A stretch of 44,369 bases of DNA. It comes from CAZHOV01 sp964534315. GTDB lineage: Bacteria; Bacteroidota; Bacteroidia; Chitinophagales; Saprospiraceae. Made by a program: the position numbers and the translations under genes. Below, piece by piece: positions 17,357 through 27,161 of the stretch; position 1 is the stretch's first letter, and every line of letters begins with the position of its first letter. The stretch is taken from positions 1 to 44,369 of the forward strand of contig CAZHOV010000021.1 in assembly GCA_964534315.1 (NCBI GenBank), written 5' to 3'. Below the pieces are notes generated by a model. The model did no database searches. It saw only the letters and a program-made list of their open reading frames with translations, and had not been told where the DNA came from.

Positions 17357-20300
17357 AGGCGCTTCACCTGAATGTTCAGATTAACATCCCCAAATAAGTC
17401 AATCTCCTCACCTTTGACATTTTCCTGCATGTCCAGATCATCAGCAAGCGTTTCTGCGCGAATATAATCGCCAAACTGCTGAATCGCGTTTTGAATAGAA
17501 CGATGCTTCTCAATCTTAATGGAGATTTTATCTGTTACATTGAAATTATTATTCTTCCGGATATTTTGGATGCGGTTGACTAGCTCTCTGGCAGTACCTT
17601 CCGCTTCCAATTCTTCTGTAATATTCACATCCAGAGCCACCGTAAGCGCTCCGTCAGAAGCTACAAACCACCCCGGAATATCCTCGGAGGTGATGATAAA
17701 ATCCTCGAGCGTCAAATCATAAGTAGTTCCATTGATCGACAATGGAAATTGATTGGATCGCTCAATTCCGTTGATCTCTGCCTGAGTAAGGTTGGTAATG
17801 ACCTGAGCGGCTTGCTTCATATCTTTCCCCAAACGCTTCCCCAATGTTTTGAAATTAGGCTTTGCTTTTTTCTTGATTAATCCGGTAGTGTCTTTTACCA
17901 ATTCAATCTCTTTAACATTCACTTCTGCCAAAATCAGGTCTTTGACCTCTTCAATCTGTTGTTCAAAAGATTCGTCTAAAACCGGTAATAAGACTCTTTT
18001 GAGTGGCTGCCGAACTCTGATTTTATGATTTTTGCGGAGAGAAAGCACCAGAGATGAAATTTGCTGAGCGTACTCCATGCGCTGTTCAAGTGAATCATCG
18101 ATCAATGCGGAATCTGCCTCCGGAAAATAGGATAAATGAACAGATTCGTGGGTATCTTTTTGAGTAACTTCATTTAAATTCCGGAATAACCACTCTGCAA
18201 AAAACGGGGCAATGGGAGCCATTAATTTAGAAATGGTAACCAGGCAATCATATAGTGTTTGATAAGCAGCAATTTTGTCGGTTGAATACTCCCCTTTCCA
18301 AAATCGTCGCCGACAGAGTCTGACATACCAATTACTTAAGTGCTCATCTACAAAATTTTGTATATGCCGCCCGGCATTGGTAGGCTCGTAGCTTCCAAAC
18401 TCTGCATTGACCTGATGTATCAAAGAATTGAGCTTCGAAAGAATCCAACGGTCAATCTCCTGACGCTGATCCATTGGAACAGGAGCTTCTTTGTATTCAA
18501 ATTTATCAATATTGGCATATAGAGCAAAAAAGGAGTAGGTATTATAAAGGGTCCCAAAGAATTTCCTTCTCACTTCTTCAACACCAGCAAGATCAAATTT
18601 CAGGTTGTCCCAAGGTTGTGCATTGGTAATCATATACCAGCGAGTGGCATCGGCTCCGTGTTCCTCTATCGTTTCGAAAGGATCAACTACATTTCCCAAT
18701 CGCTTCGACATTTTCACCCCGTTTTTATCGAGCACCAACCCATTGGAAACCACATTCTTAAATGCAATATTATCATGGGTCATTACAGCAATTGCGTGCA
18801 AGGTAAAAAACCATCCTCTGGTTTGGTCGACCCCCTCAGCAATAAAGTCGGCAGGGAAATTGTTTTGGAAAACTTCTTCGTTCTCAAAAGGGTAATGCCA
18901 TTGAGCATAAGGCATTGCACCACTGTCAAACCATACATCAATCAGATCGGGTTCCCGGTACATCGGCTTCCCCGAATCAGAAACTAATACTACTTTATCA
19001 ATATAGGGCTTGTGTAAATCGAAATCTGATGACTCATAGGGGTTTGATTCCATAAATCCAGCTTCGACAGCAGCATTAATGGCTTGTCGAAGTTCTTCAA
19101 CCGAACCGATACATTTTTCTTCTTCCGAGTCTTCCGTCCTCCATATTGGAAGCGGGATCCCCCAGAAGCGGGACCTTGAAAGATTCCAGTCTTGCAAGTT
19201 CTCCAACCAATTCCCAAAGCGCTTCTCTCCCGTATGACTCGGCTTCCAGTTAATCTTTTTATTCATTTCCACCATTCGGTCTTTCATAGCAGTGGACTTG
19301 ATAAACCAACTGTCAAGCGGATAGTAAAGGACTGGCTTATCCGTTCTCCAGCAATGAGGATAGTTGTGGTTATACTTTTGAACATTAAACGCCTTCCCTT
19401 CTTTTTTTAATTTCACCGCAATATCAATATCTACATTTTCGTACTGAGCACCCTCATCTTTGTAATCTTTTACATACCGGCCTGCAAAATCGGTGACCTC
19501 ATCAACGAATTTCCCCTGTTTATCAACTAATGTGAGCGCTCCGATTCCATATTTTTTGGCTACTTTCATATCGTCGGCTCCAAAGGAAGGAGCGATATGT
19601 ACGATACCTGTGCCATCTTCTGTCGACACAAAGTCGCCAACCAGCACTTTAAATGCATCACCATCTTCAGGTTGTACGTAGGGCAACAATTGTTCATAGG
19701 TGATTCCCTCCAGGTCTTTCCCCTTAAATTTGGCCGTTAGGCTGTAAGGGATTATTTTCTCGTCGGGTTTGAATGCGTCAAAATCAGCAGCTGCCTGTTC
19801 TTCCTTAAACCACGCAGACACTAATTCTTCAGCTAAGACCAAGTTGACCCGCTCTTTGGTATATGGGTTGTAGGTTTTCACCCTCACATAATCTATTGAT
19901 TTTCCCACAGCAAGAGCCGTATTTGACGGGAGCGTCCAGGGGGTCGTTGTCCAAGCTATAAAAAAGACATCTCCCTCATCTATGCCTTCAAATAAAAACT
20001 CAGATTGCTCATTTCGGAGCACCTTAAATTGAGCAACAGCAGACGTATCTTTGACATCTTTGTAGGTGCCCGGCATATTCAGCTCATGCGAACTTAATCC
20101 GGTACCGGCTGCCGGAGAATAGGGTTGCACCGTATATCCCTTATACAGTAATCCTTTATCATAAAGCACTCTTAACAAATGCCAAACCGATTCGATATAA
20201 CCATTATCAAAAGTAATGTATGGGTTTTCTAAATCTACCCAATATCCCATCTTATGAGTGATATCGTCCCAGAGGTCTTTAAAGCGCATCACCGTTTCCC

Positions 20301-20658
20301 GGCACTTTTGGTTGTACTCTTCCACTGTTATTTTAGAACCAATATCTTCTTTAGTGATGCCCATTTCGTGCTCTACTTTCAACTCCACCGGCAGCCCGTG
20401 GGTATCCCACCCTCCTTTTCGTTCTACTCGTTGTCCTTTCATGGTGTGAAACCGACAAAATAAATCTTTTACCGTACGGCCCATAACATGGTGAATCCCC
20501 GGCTTGCCATTGGCTGATGGCGGACCTTCATAAAACACAAAAGACTTTTCAACGGGCCGCTCTTCAATGCTTTTCCTGAAAATATCGTGCTCTTCCCAAA
20601 ACTGAATTACCAACCGATCAACCTCAGGCAAATTTAACCCCTTGAATTCTCTATACAT
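17353..20658 (-). CDS. ileS: Isoleucyl-tRNA synthetase, type 2, with GIHH signature
   Basis: A 1101-residue class I synthetase that charges tRNA-Ile. The catalytic core is split by a CP1 editing domain (TTTPWTLPSNTALAVG region). The second class I motif is intact (KMSKRLGN, about residue 649). The first signature motif, normally HxGH after GPPxANG, reads GIHH here (residues 54-57 from the ATG), so the first and third positions are swapped. Length and sequence style (RKGGWDTHGLPVELKVEHEMG) fit IleRS type 2. A TTG at 20664 is in frame, but the ATG at 20658 is preferred. It lies downstream of the wzy-like gene on the same strand, 126 bases away. Confidence 0.96.
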   Translation of the reverse strand: MYREFKGLNLPEVDRLVIQFWEEHDIFRKSIEERPVEKSFVFYEGPPSANGKPGIHHVMGRTVKDLFCRFHTMKGQRVERKGGWDTHGLPVELKVEHEMGITKEDIGSKITVEEYNQKCRETVMRFKDLWDDITHKMGYWVDLENPYITFDNGYIESVWHLLRVLYDKGLLYKGYTVQPYSPAAGTGLSSHELNMPGTYKDVKDTSAVAQFKVLRNEQSEFLFEGIDEGDVFFIAWTTTPWTLPSNTALAVGKSIDYVRVKTYNPYTKERVNLVLAEELVSAWFKEEQAAADFDAFKPDEKIIPYSLTAKFKGKDLEGITYEQLLPYVQPEDGDAFKVLVGDFVSTEDGTGIVHIAPSFGADDMKVAKKYGIGALTLVDKQGKFVDEVTDFAGRYVKDYKDEGAQYENVDIDIAVKLKKEGKAFNVQKYNHNYPHCWRTDKPVLYYPLDSWFIKSTAMKDRMVEMNKKINWKPSHTGEKRFGNWLENLQDWNLSRSRFWGIPLPIWRTEDSEEEKCIGSVEELRQAINAAVEAGFMESNPYESSDFDLHKPYIDKVVLVSDSGKPMYREPDLIDVWFDSGAMPYAQWHYPFENEEVFQNNFPADFIAEGVDQTRGWFFTLHAIAVMTHDNIAFKNVVSNGLVLDKNGVKMSKRLGNVVDPFETIEEHGADATRWYMITNAQPWDNLKFDLAGVEEVRRKFFGTLYNTYSFFALYANIDKFEYKEAPVPMDQRQEIDRWILSKLNSLIHQVNAEFGSYEPTNAGRHIQNFVDEHLSNWYVRLCRRRFWKGEYSTDKIAAYQTLYDCLVTISKLMAPIAPFFAEWLFRNLNEVTQKDTHESVHLSYFPEADSALIDDSLEQRMEYAQQISSLVLSLRKNHKIRVRQPLKRVLLPVLDESFEQQIEEVKDLILAEVNVKEIELVKDTTGLIKKKAKPNFKTLGKRLGKDMKQAAQVITNLTQAEINGIERSNQFPLSINGTTYDLTLEDFIITSEDIPGWFVASDGALTVALDVNITEELEAEGTARELVNRIQNIRKNNNFNVTDKISIKIEKHRSIQNAIQQFGDYIRAETLADDLDMQENVKGEEIDLFGDVNLNIQVKRL

Positions 20659-20747
20659 AGCCAAAAAATTTATTGCTTTACTGAAATAATATATATGGGG
20701 CTTTTAAGCAAAAACATTCCTACTCAAAAACCTGTCTCCCTTAAAAA

Positions 20748-20755
20748 CAAAAATA
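20748..20755 (-). promoter_or_regulatory. Candidate -7 promoter box for ileS
   Basis: On the minus strand TATTTTTG matches TAnnTTTG and would give a leader of about 80 bases before the ileS ATG. The -33 region is only T-rich, and read-through from the upstream polysaccharide genes is equally possible. Confidence 0.3.
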
Positions 20756-20784
20756 ATAATATTGTGAATAGTTAAAATAACTTT

Positions 20785-22248
20785 CTACGATTTAGCGAGC
20801 TTATCCCTTGTGAAAATATCCCAATTCACTAAAATGGCAAGGCTGATGAAAAAAAATGACCCTACTTTATCGGTTTCTATTAGATCGTTGATTAGTAACA
20901 ATCCATTTATAATAATAAAACAAAGCAGTACAGTCATAATAATTCGCTTATCCTGCGGATCTTTCGCTTGGTGATAAATTTTCTCTCCCCTAATCATAGC
21001 ATAAAAACAAAGGACCAAAAATATTAACAATCCCGGTAGTCCCTGTTCTACGGCTACCATCAAATAATAGTTATGAATCCCGGACTTTTCCTTATTATCA
21101 CTTACATAAGTTTTGAAACTTGTAACTGCATAAGGTCTGTAAAAGAAGAAAAAGTTCCCCGGGCCAAACCCGAGTACTGGTTTGTCTTCTACCATAAATA
21201 CGCCCGCTACCCATCTGTAAACTCTCTCCATGGTGGATACGTCTTCACCCTTGTAAGTCGCTTCCACCAGGTTTTCAAACCTGGTGTGGCTCACCGCCCT
21301 ATCGTACTCTGGCGCATAATCCATGAAGTTGTCTTTCTCGGCAAGATGTATCATCCCGAAAAAAGCCCCGATTAATACGCCCAACAAAGCCAATCTGGTC
21401 AGTTTATAGGTTATAACAAAATAAGCGCCTATAGCAATCACCACACAGATATAAGCTGCTCGGGTATAAGAAAAATAGATACCTGCAAGGTAGAGCAAAA
21501 TAATCCCCCACAACCAAAACCTCTTAGAAGACCGGTCGGTAAGAGCATTTTTACGAAACCAGATGAATGGTATAAAAACTACTAATGCCGCCGCATACAT
21601 AACGTGATTCTTAAAAAAAGGACCATTGACGTGATTGGCCTCATCAAACCTAAACCCCTCAAGAGCATGCCGGAACATTACAATCATCATCACGATGGTT
21701 AAAGGGTAAAAAACAACTCTGAATAACTGACGAAAGTCCTTATGTGTTCTAATCATAAAACTGGTCATAAAATAAAAAGCAGCGATGTACCAGGTTTTCG
21801 CCAAAAAAAATTTTAAGGAAACAAATACGTCATTCGAAGAGATCATTGTTGCCAATGTCCACCCGTAATGTAAAAGGAGTAAGAGTGTAATAGGATGGGT
21901 AAAAAAGGAGCTATCCAGTTTTTTAAACCGGCTAGCTAGCAAAATAATAAAAATGCCCAACAGCAATATACAAAGTGGTTCTGTCGGGATATCTGTCGCA
22001 AATCCACCACTAAAGGTGATCTCAACAGAAAGGGGAATGCTAAATAATAATAAGAAATAGATTAATTTGAAATTGGAAACCGCTAAATAGGCAATTAGAA
22101 AGATAGTAGGAACAAGTGCAAAAAGATATTCACGATAAAAAACCCCTATAAAGATGGAGAACAGTAAAACTATTGAAAATCCCCAGAAAAGCCTTTCTGA
22201 AATCAGGTCCTGACTATGCTTCGAATTTGTTGAAATTAAATCAGGCAT
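20785..22248 (-). CDS. O-antigen ligase/polymerase family protein (Wzy/WaaL-like)
   Basis: A 487-residue membrane protein with about 11-12 hydrophobic segments and one large periplasmic loop (about residues 310-390). That loop carries the family feature FENLVEATYKGEDVSTMERVYRW and the LGFGPGNFFFFY motif typical of the Wzy_C (O-antigen ligase) family. Such proteins either polymerise lipid-linked repeat units or ligate the finished chain to an acceptor; sequence alone does not separate the two. It overlaps the Wzz-like gene by eight bases, which supports translation coupling and a polymerase role with that chain-length regulator. Confidence 0.85.
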   Translation of the reverse strand: MPDLISTNSKHSQDLISERLFWGFSIVLLFSIFIGVFYREYLFALVPTIFLIAYLAVSNFKLIYFLLLFSIPLSVEITFSGGFATDIPTEPLCILLLGIFIILLASRFKKLDSSFFTHPITLLLLLHYGWTLATMISSNDVFVSLKFFLAKTWYIAAFYFMTSFMIRTHKDFRQLFRVVFYPLTIVMMIVMFRHALEGFRFDEANHVNGPFFKNHVMYAAALVVFIPFIWFRKNALTDRSSKRFWLWGIILLYLAGIYFSYTRAAYICVVIAIGAYFVITYKLTRLALLGVLIGAFFGMIHLAEKDNFMDYAPEYDRAVSHTRFENLVEATYKGEDVSTMERVYRWVAGVFMVEDKPVLGFGPGNFFFFYRPYAVTSFKTYVSDNKEKSGIHNYYLMVAVEQGLPGLLIFLVLCFYAMIRGEKIYHQAKDPQDKRIIMTVLLCFIIINGLLLINDLIETDKVGSFFFISLAILVNWDIFTRDKLAKS

Positions 22249-23335
22249 CTGTCACTTCTTTCAAATTGAGGTCTTTATAAGTTTCTAATAATAACGTTGC
22301 CAACATACTAAAAATAAAAGCCAACAACACCGATACCACGACAATAATTGAACGCTTGGGTCTAGACTTGTTATCCGGTACTTTAGCTTCTTCTATCAGA
22401 TGAATGGCAGAAAAATCTGATTCGTAAGAGGATTTGAATTGATTATAACGCTCCATGTCACTACTTACTTGAAAGTTGACGGTTTGAAGTCTTTGAAAAT
22501 AACTCATCATCTGGGTAGCTCCTTTATTAAAAGCTGTTAACTGCTCATTCAACACTTTTGCCTGATTTTCTAAACTCGCAAGTTTAGCTTCCGTATTCAC
22601 CAGCGAATCTCTTGTAACTCCTGGTTGGCCTTTCAATACTTTTAGCTTAGCTTTTGTACCCTCCAATTCAGAACCTATCTTTGCCACAAGACCTCCAAGT
22701 AGCTCACCTTGCGTTTCTGCATTGTAAATCCCATACTGATTCCGAAAGTATTTCAGCGAGTCTCTGATCTCTTCCATCATGTTCTTTTTCTTTTCTATAC
22801 TTTTCTCATAAGTCTCGATCATCCGCTCCTGACTCTCCCGGATGATTTCCTGAGCTGCATAGTCAATCCGCTCTCTAGCGGCCTTCGCTATTTGAGCAGC
22901 AACCTCCGGATCTTTGTCTTCTACCGAAATAACAATTGCATTATATTTATTTCGCTCAACGGAATATAAATTAATTAATTTCTTTTGGACCTTAAACTGC
23001 GCCCTGGATTCATCAGGATCAATATTATACCGGTCGTAAAGATTAAAGGTATCAACAAGGTAAGTTAGCAGCTTAGAGGACTTGGCAATGGTGAGCATAC
23101 GATCCACATCCAAATCATCTCCATAAATACGCTTCTTAGAATCTTTAAATAATTCATCTGGTTGGGATAAGTCAGGGCTGGCAGCCAAAAAGACAGTCTC
23201 CGCCATATAATAATTCGGCATGGTAAGAGAAATGATAATACTTCCAACCGCAGCGATCACACAGACCAGTATTATCCTTTTACGCCATTTATAAAGTATT
23301 CGTAAAATATCAACCAAACTGTCCTTTCTTTCCAT
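22241..23335 (-). CDS. Wzz-family polysaccharide chain-length regulator
   Basis: A 364-residue inner-membrane protein with the two-helix layout of Wzz/GumC polysaccharide co-polymerases. A first membrane helix lies at about 18-38 (IILVCVIAAVGSIIISLTMP), followed by YYMAETVFLA. A long periplasmic coiled-coil region (about 130-300, rich in K, E and L) comes next, then the conserved proline-rich turn AKVPDNKSRPKRSIIVVVSVLLA before the second helix. There is no C-terminal tyrosine-kinase domain. It sits between the Wzx-like gene (46-base gap) and the Wzy-like gene (8-base overlap), an arrangement typical of Wzy-dependent export. Confidence 0.88.
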   Translation of the reverse strand: MERKDSLVDILRILYKWRKRIILVCVIAAVGSIIISLTMPNYYMAETVFLAASPDLSQPDELFKDSKKRIYGDDLDVDRMLTIAKSSKLLTYLVDTFNLYDRYNIDPDESRAQFKVQKKLINLYSVERNKYNAIVISVEDKDPEVAAQIAKAARERIDYAAQEIIRESQERMIETYEKSIEKKKNMMEEIRDSLKYFRNQYGIYNAETQGELLGGLVAKIGSELEGTKAKLKVLKGQPGVTRDSLVNTEAKLASLENQAKVLNEQLTAFNKGATQMMSYFQRLQTVNFQVSSDMERYNQFKSSYESDFSAIHLIEEAKVPDNKSRPKRSIIVVVSVLLAFIFSMLATLLLETYKDLNLKEVTDA

Positions 23336-23381
23336 TTGTTAACTAAAACTTTTGTTATAGGCACTAAAAATGATGCTCGCT

Positions 23382-24824
23382 CTAACCTTTCCGAAGTAAT
23401 TGGTATACCTCTTTAACATTCACCAAATTAAATAACATCGCTGATAATCCGCTCAAAACGACCAACCCCAAATAGCCCGGTATCCAATTGAGCGGTGCAA
23501 AGTTATAGAAAATAAGGCTTAGTAATGCTACAAATAGTAAATAACTTATTATTCTTATAATCAAACCAATAGAAATTATATCCGGGAAAGCTTTGTAAGC
23601 AATGTATATCTGCCCTATCATCGCAAAGAACTGTGTTACTACAGTTGCGCATGCTGCTCCCTCCGCTTTATAAACACCGATCAGCCAAAAGTTTAACCCT
23701 ATATTTAAGCCAACACTAATCACAAATAACCAATTGAGGCTTGCCAATTTACCATATGCAACCATTAGACTTCCGAAAATATATGTCCCTGAAATGGCTA
23801 CCAAACAACTAATCAAATAACCTAATATCTTTCCCCAATAAGGAGTTGCTTCGTCATAAAGTAAAAACATCACCTCTTCCCTAAAAAATATTGTTGGCAA
23901 CGCAATAGAGATCGCAATGCCAATAAATAGTTTGAAACTAATACGGATCAATGGCGCCACCGGCTCCCCAGCCTTCAATAACCTCGCCAACATAGGAATT
24001 AAAAGCCCTGCAAACAAATAACCGATCATGTTGGTCGCATCCAATAACCGGTAAGCTGAGGCATATACACCCGATTCGTATTGACCGTCCGGAAGCAACC
24101 GCTCAATCATTACCCCGTCTACACGGGTGTAAATCGACATTAGAAAAACGATCAACGCATACGGAACGCTCCTTTTCAGGATACTCAAAATCAATAATCG
24201 CTTAAACCGGAAGACCGACCAGTTGATGTGCCTGGCTACAAATCCAAAAGCGACCAATGCCGCCAGCAAATACGAAATGGTCTGACTATATACAAACCAT
24301 TCTATCTTAAATACTTCCTTATAGCCCGGAGTAAATAATAAAAACCCACAGATCAATATCATCAAAAATTTATCTAATCCCGTCAATATGCTATCAAGGC
24401 GATAATATCCCAATCCGGACAGATTAGACCTCAAAAAGAAAAGACCCGATATAAAAATCTGATTTAATACCAGAAAAAAGAGCAGATAAAAAGCTGGAAA
24501 ATCATAGCCCGAAATGAAGGCGAATAAAAAGGTCACTAAAGTATAAATGCCTGATAAAACGATTTTCAAAGCAAAAATATTCGGAAAGTACTTGGAGATC
24601 AAATGACCGTGCTGAGATAGATTACGACTGTTAAAGTTCTGAATACCAAAATCATTAATGATTTGAAACAGGTAGGTCAAATTCAAAAGGGCAAAATATA
24701 AGCCATAGGTTTCAGCTCCTACCGTATTCTGCACTGTCCGGTCAATCCCAAAAATGAAAATGGGTTTGATCAACACATTTATGAAGAGAACAAAGAGGAC
24801 ATTTAACACAAATTCTCTATTCAT
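23382..24824 (-). CDS. Wzx-like oligosaccharide flippase
   Basis: A 480-residue polytopic protein with about 12-14 membrane helices. Features of the polysaccharide-biosynthesis flippase family include FGIQNFNSRNLSQHG in an early loop, VDGVMIERLLPDGQYESGVYASAYRLLDATN in the middle, and a C-terminal domain with GLNIGLNFWLIGVYKAEGAACATV. It should flip undecaprenyl-linked oligosaccharides to the periplasm for the Wzy-like protein encoded next. The open frame has a TTG at 24830; the ATG at 24824 (MNREFVLNVLF) is preferred. It is a separate gene from the flippase at 6446 and shares little sequence with it by eye. Confidence 0.88.
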   Translation of the reverse strand: MNREFVLNVLFVLFINVLIKPIFIFGIDRTVQNTVGAETYGLYFALLNLTYLFQIINDFGIQNFNSRNLSQHGHLISKYFPNIFALKIVLSGIYTLVTFLFAFISGYDFPAFYLLFFLVLNQIFISGLFFLRSNLSGLGYYRLDSILTGLDKFLMILICGFLLFTPGYKEVFKIEWFVYSQTISYLLAALVAFGFVARHINWSVFRFKRLLILSILKRSVPYALIVFLMSIYTRVDGVMIERLLPDGQYESGVYASAYRLLDATNMIGYLFAGLLIPMLARLLKAGEPVAPLIRISFKLFIGIAISIALPTIFFREEVMFLLYDEATPYWGKILGYLISCLVAISGTYIFGSLMVAYGKLASLNWLFVISVGLNIGLNFWLIGVYKAEGAACATVVTQFFAMIGQIYIAYKAFPDIISIGLIIRIISYLLFVALLSLIFYNFAPLNWIPGYLGLVVLSGLSAMLFNLVNVKEVYQLLRKG

Positions 24825-24912
24825 GCCCAAAAATAATCACATCCCTCTTAACCCCAAAACATGAATCGAAATAATAACCTGGTGAACAGGCCTGGATTAT
24901 AAAACAGCTAAA

Positions 24913-26151
24913 CTATTCATATCGTAAAGACTCGATCGGATCAAGCTTCGCAGCCTTGAGTGCCGGATAAAGCCCTGATAATAGCCCTACGAGAAAGCAG
25001 ATGGAAATACCTAAAATCATCCAGCCCCATGGAATCAGAAAATCACCTCCAAGAAGATAAGTAACGATATTTCCGATGATTATACCCAAGATCACCCCTA
25101 CAATACCTCCCAACTGGCAAATAACAATCGCCTCAGTAAGAAACTGTTGCAATATATTCTCATTCGTAGCTCCCAAAGCCTTACATATCCCGACTTCCCT
25201 GGTTCTTTCCGTAACCGATACCAACATAATATTCATAAGCCCTATAGCTGCACCAAGAAGTGTTATCAATCCGATAGCTATTGCCGACAACCGAAGCTTC
25301 AAAGTGTCTTCCTTAATGATATCGATTAAACCGTCACTCTTTGCAATTTCAAAATCATTGTCTTGGGAGGCTTTCAAACGCCTTACGTTCCTCATAACGC
25401 TTATAGCATGAGAAACATCCTCATCCAGGTTCTCAGCGCCCTTAGCTGCAGCAGAAATTCGGTAATTCGTGTTGGAGGTAGCATAAATTTGTTTGGCTAC
25501 GGTAATCGGAATAAAGACTTGACGATCACTGCTTTGATTCATAGAAGATCCTTTAGAGGCCAAAACCCCAATTACCCGGAATTTGACATTCCCTATGGAA
25601 ATGACTTTATTCAGCGCAAACTCACTCTTGCCATCAAAGATCAAATTGACAATATCCTGTCCGATCAGCGCCTTTTTCGAAAAATGTTGCAATTCCGAAA
25701 GATTAAAGTTTCTCCCGTGCGCCAACTCAAATCCGTAAACGTCGAGGTAATTTTCATCCACTCCAAACACTGAAACATTTGGATTCGTTTTCTCATTTCC
25801 ATATTTGATCACTCCAATCCCCGTACAACTAAAGTTGATCGACACTTTCCCTGGAAAATCAAAGCGCTCCTTAAATTCTTCCGCCTCTTTAAACGAAATA
25901 GGATCAGCGATCTTTGCCTGCCGTCCTCTACGATTACCACGTATCCCCTCCCCTGACGGTTTTATGCTAAATGAATTGGCTCCCAAGTCAGAAAAATTAT
26001 CATTGAGAGAATAAATGGCACTATCAATAGCAGTCAGTACACCGACCAAGGCCATAATTCCAAAGGCAATAATGAGCAACGTCAAAATGGTTCGGAGCAG
26101 GTTGGCACGGACGTTCCGTAGAGCCAGTTTTATATTTTCCCTAATGATCAT
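24913..26151 (-). CDS. ABC transporter permease (MacB/FtsX family)
   Basis: A 412-residue permease with the MacB-type layout. The first membrane helix (LLRTILTLLIIAFGIMALVGV) is followed by a periplasmic MacB_PCD-like domain (about 45-270), then the FtsX domain with three helices at about 285-405. Recognisable segments are SVTERTREVGICKALGATNENILQQFLTEA and the C-terminal LYPALKAAKLDPIESLRYE. The family exports substrates or transmits mechanical force, powered by a separate ATPase. No ATP-binding subunit is encoded nearby, so its partner must be elsewhere. It precedes the Wzx-like gene with an 88-base gap. Confidence 0.92.
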   Translation of the reverse strand: MIIRENIKLALRNVRANLLRTILTLLIIAFGIMALVGVLTAIDSAIYSLNDNFSDLGANSFSIKPSGEGIRGNRRGRQAKIADPISFKEAEEFKERFDFPGKVSINFSCTGIGVIKYGNEKTNPNVSVFGVDENYLDVYGFELAHGRNFNLSELQHFSKKALIGQDIVNLIFDGKSEFALNKVISIGNVKFRVIGVLASKGSSMNQSSDRQVFIPITVAKQIYATSNTNYRISAAAKGAENLDEDVSHAISVMRNVRRLKASQDNDFEIAKSDGLIDIIKEDTLKLRLSAIAIGLITLLGAAIGLMNIMLVSVTERTREVGICKALGATNENILQQFLTEAIVICQLGGIVGVILGIIIGNIVTYLLGGDFLIPWGWMILGISICFLVGLLSGLYPALKAAKLDPIESLRYE

Positions 26152-26236
26152 ATAAGAAAAAATAATAGTTTAATTCAAGAAGTAAAATCGATATAAAAGC
26201 CCGGTATCCATAGTTATTTAGATAAACGGACTCTTT

Positions 26237-27049
26237 TCATGGATTTCTTTCTGAAAAAGCCTTTTCTAGCAATTGCTGAATTTCCTTCTGTATACCAATT
26301 GCTCCTGCAACGACCTCCTCTCCAGTCAGGTGTTTTTTACCCCCCTCAAAATCAGTCACTACTCCTCCGGCCTCTTCTACCAATACAATACCTGCGGCAA
26401 TATCCCATGGTTGAAGGCTATATTCAAAAAAGGCATCAAAACGCCCGCAAGCAACATAAGCCAAATCTAACGCTGCTGACCCAAGTCGACGGATACCTCT
26501 CGTGTTTTTCATCAAATATCCGAGACTTTCTAAATAGGAAGCCATTTTACCATAATCGTAATAGGGAAATCCCGTAGCCACCAGCGCCTCCGAAAGCGAC
26601 TCATTTGCAGTGACTTGAATGGATTGCTCATTTAGGAAAGCGCCTCCTCCCTGATAAGCATAAAAACACTCCTCCCGCATCACCTCGTAAACTATCCCTA
26701 ATACCAGAGCGCCCGACACTTCCAACGCAACACTAACGGAGAAAAAAGGAAGCTGGTGTAAAAAATTGGTGGTTCCATCCAGCGGGTCGATAATCCATCT
26801 GTAATGCGCTTTTTCCTGTGCCACCGTTTTCTCCTCAGTAAGAAATCCAGCCCCTTCCACTATTGCTCCTAACCCGCTGACCAGCTGTTTTTCGGCTTCT
26901 TTATCGACGTAACTTACCAGGCTATTCAAGCTTTTTTGCTCGATAATTTCTTTCGATACTTTTCCCAGTTCCCGCTTAATAAACTCGCCGGTATGGACCA
27001 CTACCCCACACGTTTTCTTACAGATATTTTCTAATTGTTCTTTATTCAT
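26237..27049 (-). CDS. Inositol monophosphatase family protein
   Basis: A 270-residue cytoplasmic Mg-dependent phosphatase. Motif A (WIIDPLDGTTNFLHQLPFF, about residues 87-105) and motif B (LQPWDIAAGIVLVEEAGG) are both intact, and the earlier glutamate (LTEEKT) is present, so the metal site is complete. Family members act on inositol-1-phosphate, sugar phosphates or 3'-phosphoadenosine nucleotides; the first two are more likely here. The sequence resembles SuhB-like proteins, but that name is not secure. A candidate promoter box is at 27111-27118. Confidence 0.92.
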   Translation of the reverse strand: MNKEQLENICKKTCGVVVHTGEFIKRELGKVSKEIIEQKSLNSLVSYVDKEAEKQLVSGLGAIVEGAGFLTEEKTVAQEKAHYRWIIDPLDGTTNFLHQLPFFSVSVALEVSGALVLGIVYEVMREECFYAYQGGGAFLNEQSIQVTANESLSEALVATGFPYYDYGKMASYLESLGYLMKNTRGIRRLGSAALDLAYVACGRFDAFFEYSLQPWDIAAGIVLVEEAGGVVTDFEGGKKHLTGEEVVAGAIGIQKEIQQLLEKAFSERNP

Positions 27050-27110
27050 ATACTAAATTATTAAAGATTGCCATTTATTTTTATTTACTTTCTTCCTTGG
27101 CTGAAGGGAA

Positions 27111-27118
27111 CAAAGGTA
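27111..27118 (-). promoter_or_regulatory. Candidate -7 promoter box for the inositol monophosphatase gene
   Basis: TACCTTTG on the minus strand matches the Bacteroidota TAnnTTTG box, 62 bases before the ATG at 27049. A weak TTTA lies about 22 bases further upstream. Confidence 0.35.
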
Positions 27119-27161
27119 TTGATATCGTGTTAAGAAGCTATAAATTTATAGATAGATCTTT

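Noticed and set aside
20959..20970. Third partial copy of the palindromic repeat
   Set aside because: Only 12 bases of one arm match, inside the wzy-like coding region, with no second arm. This is likely chance.
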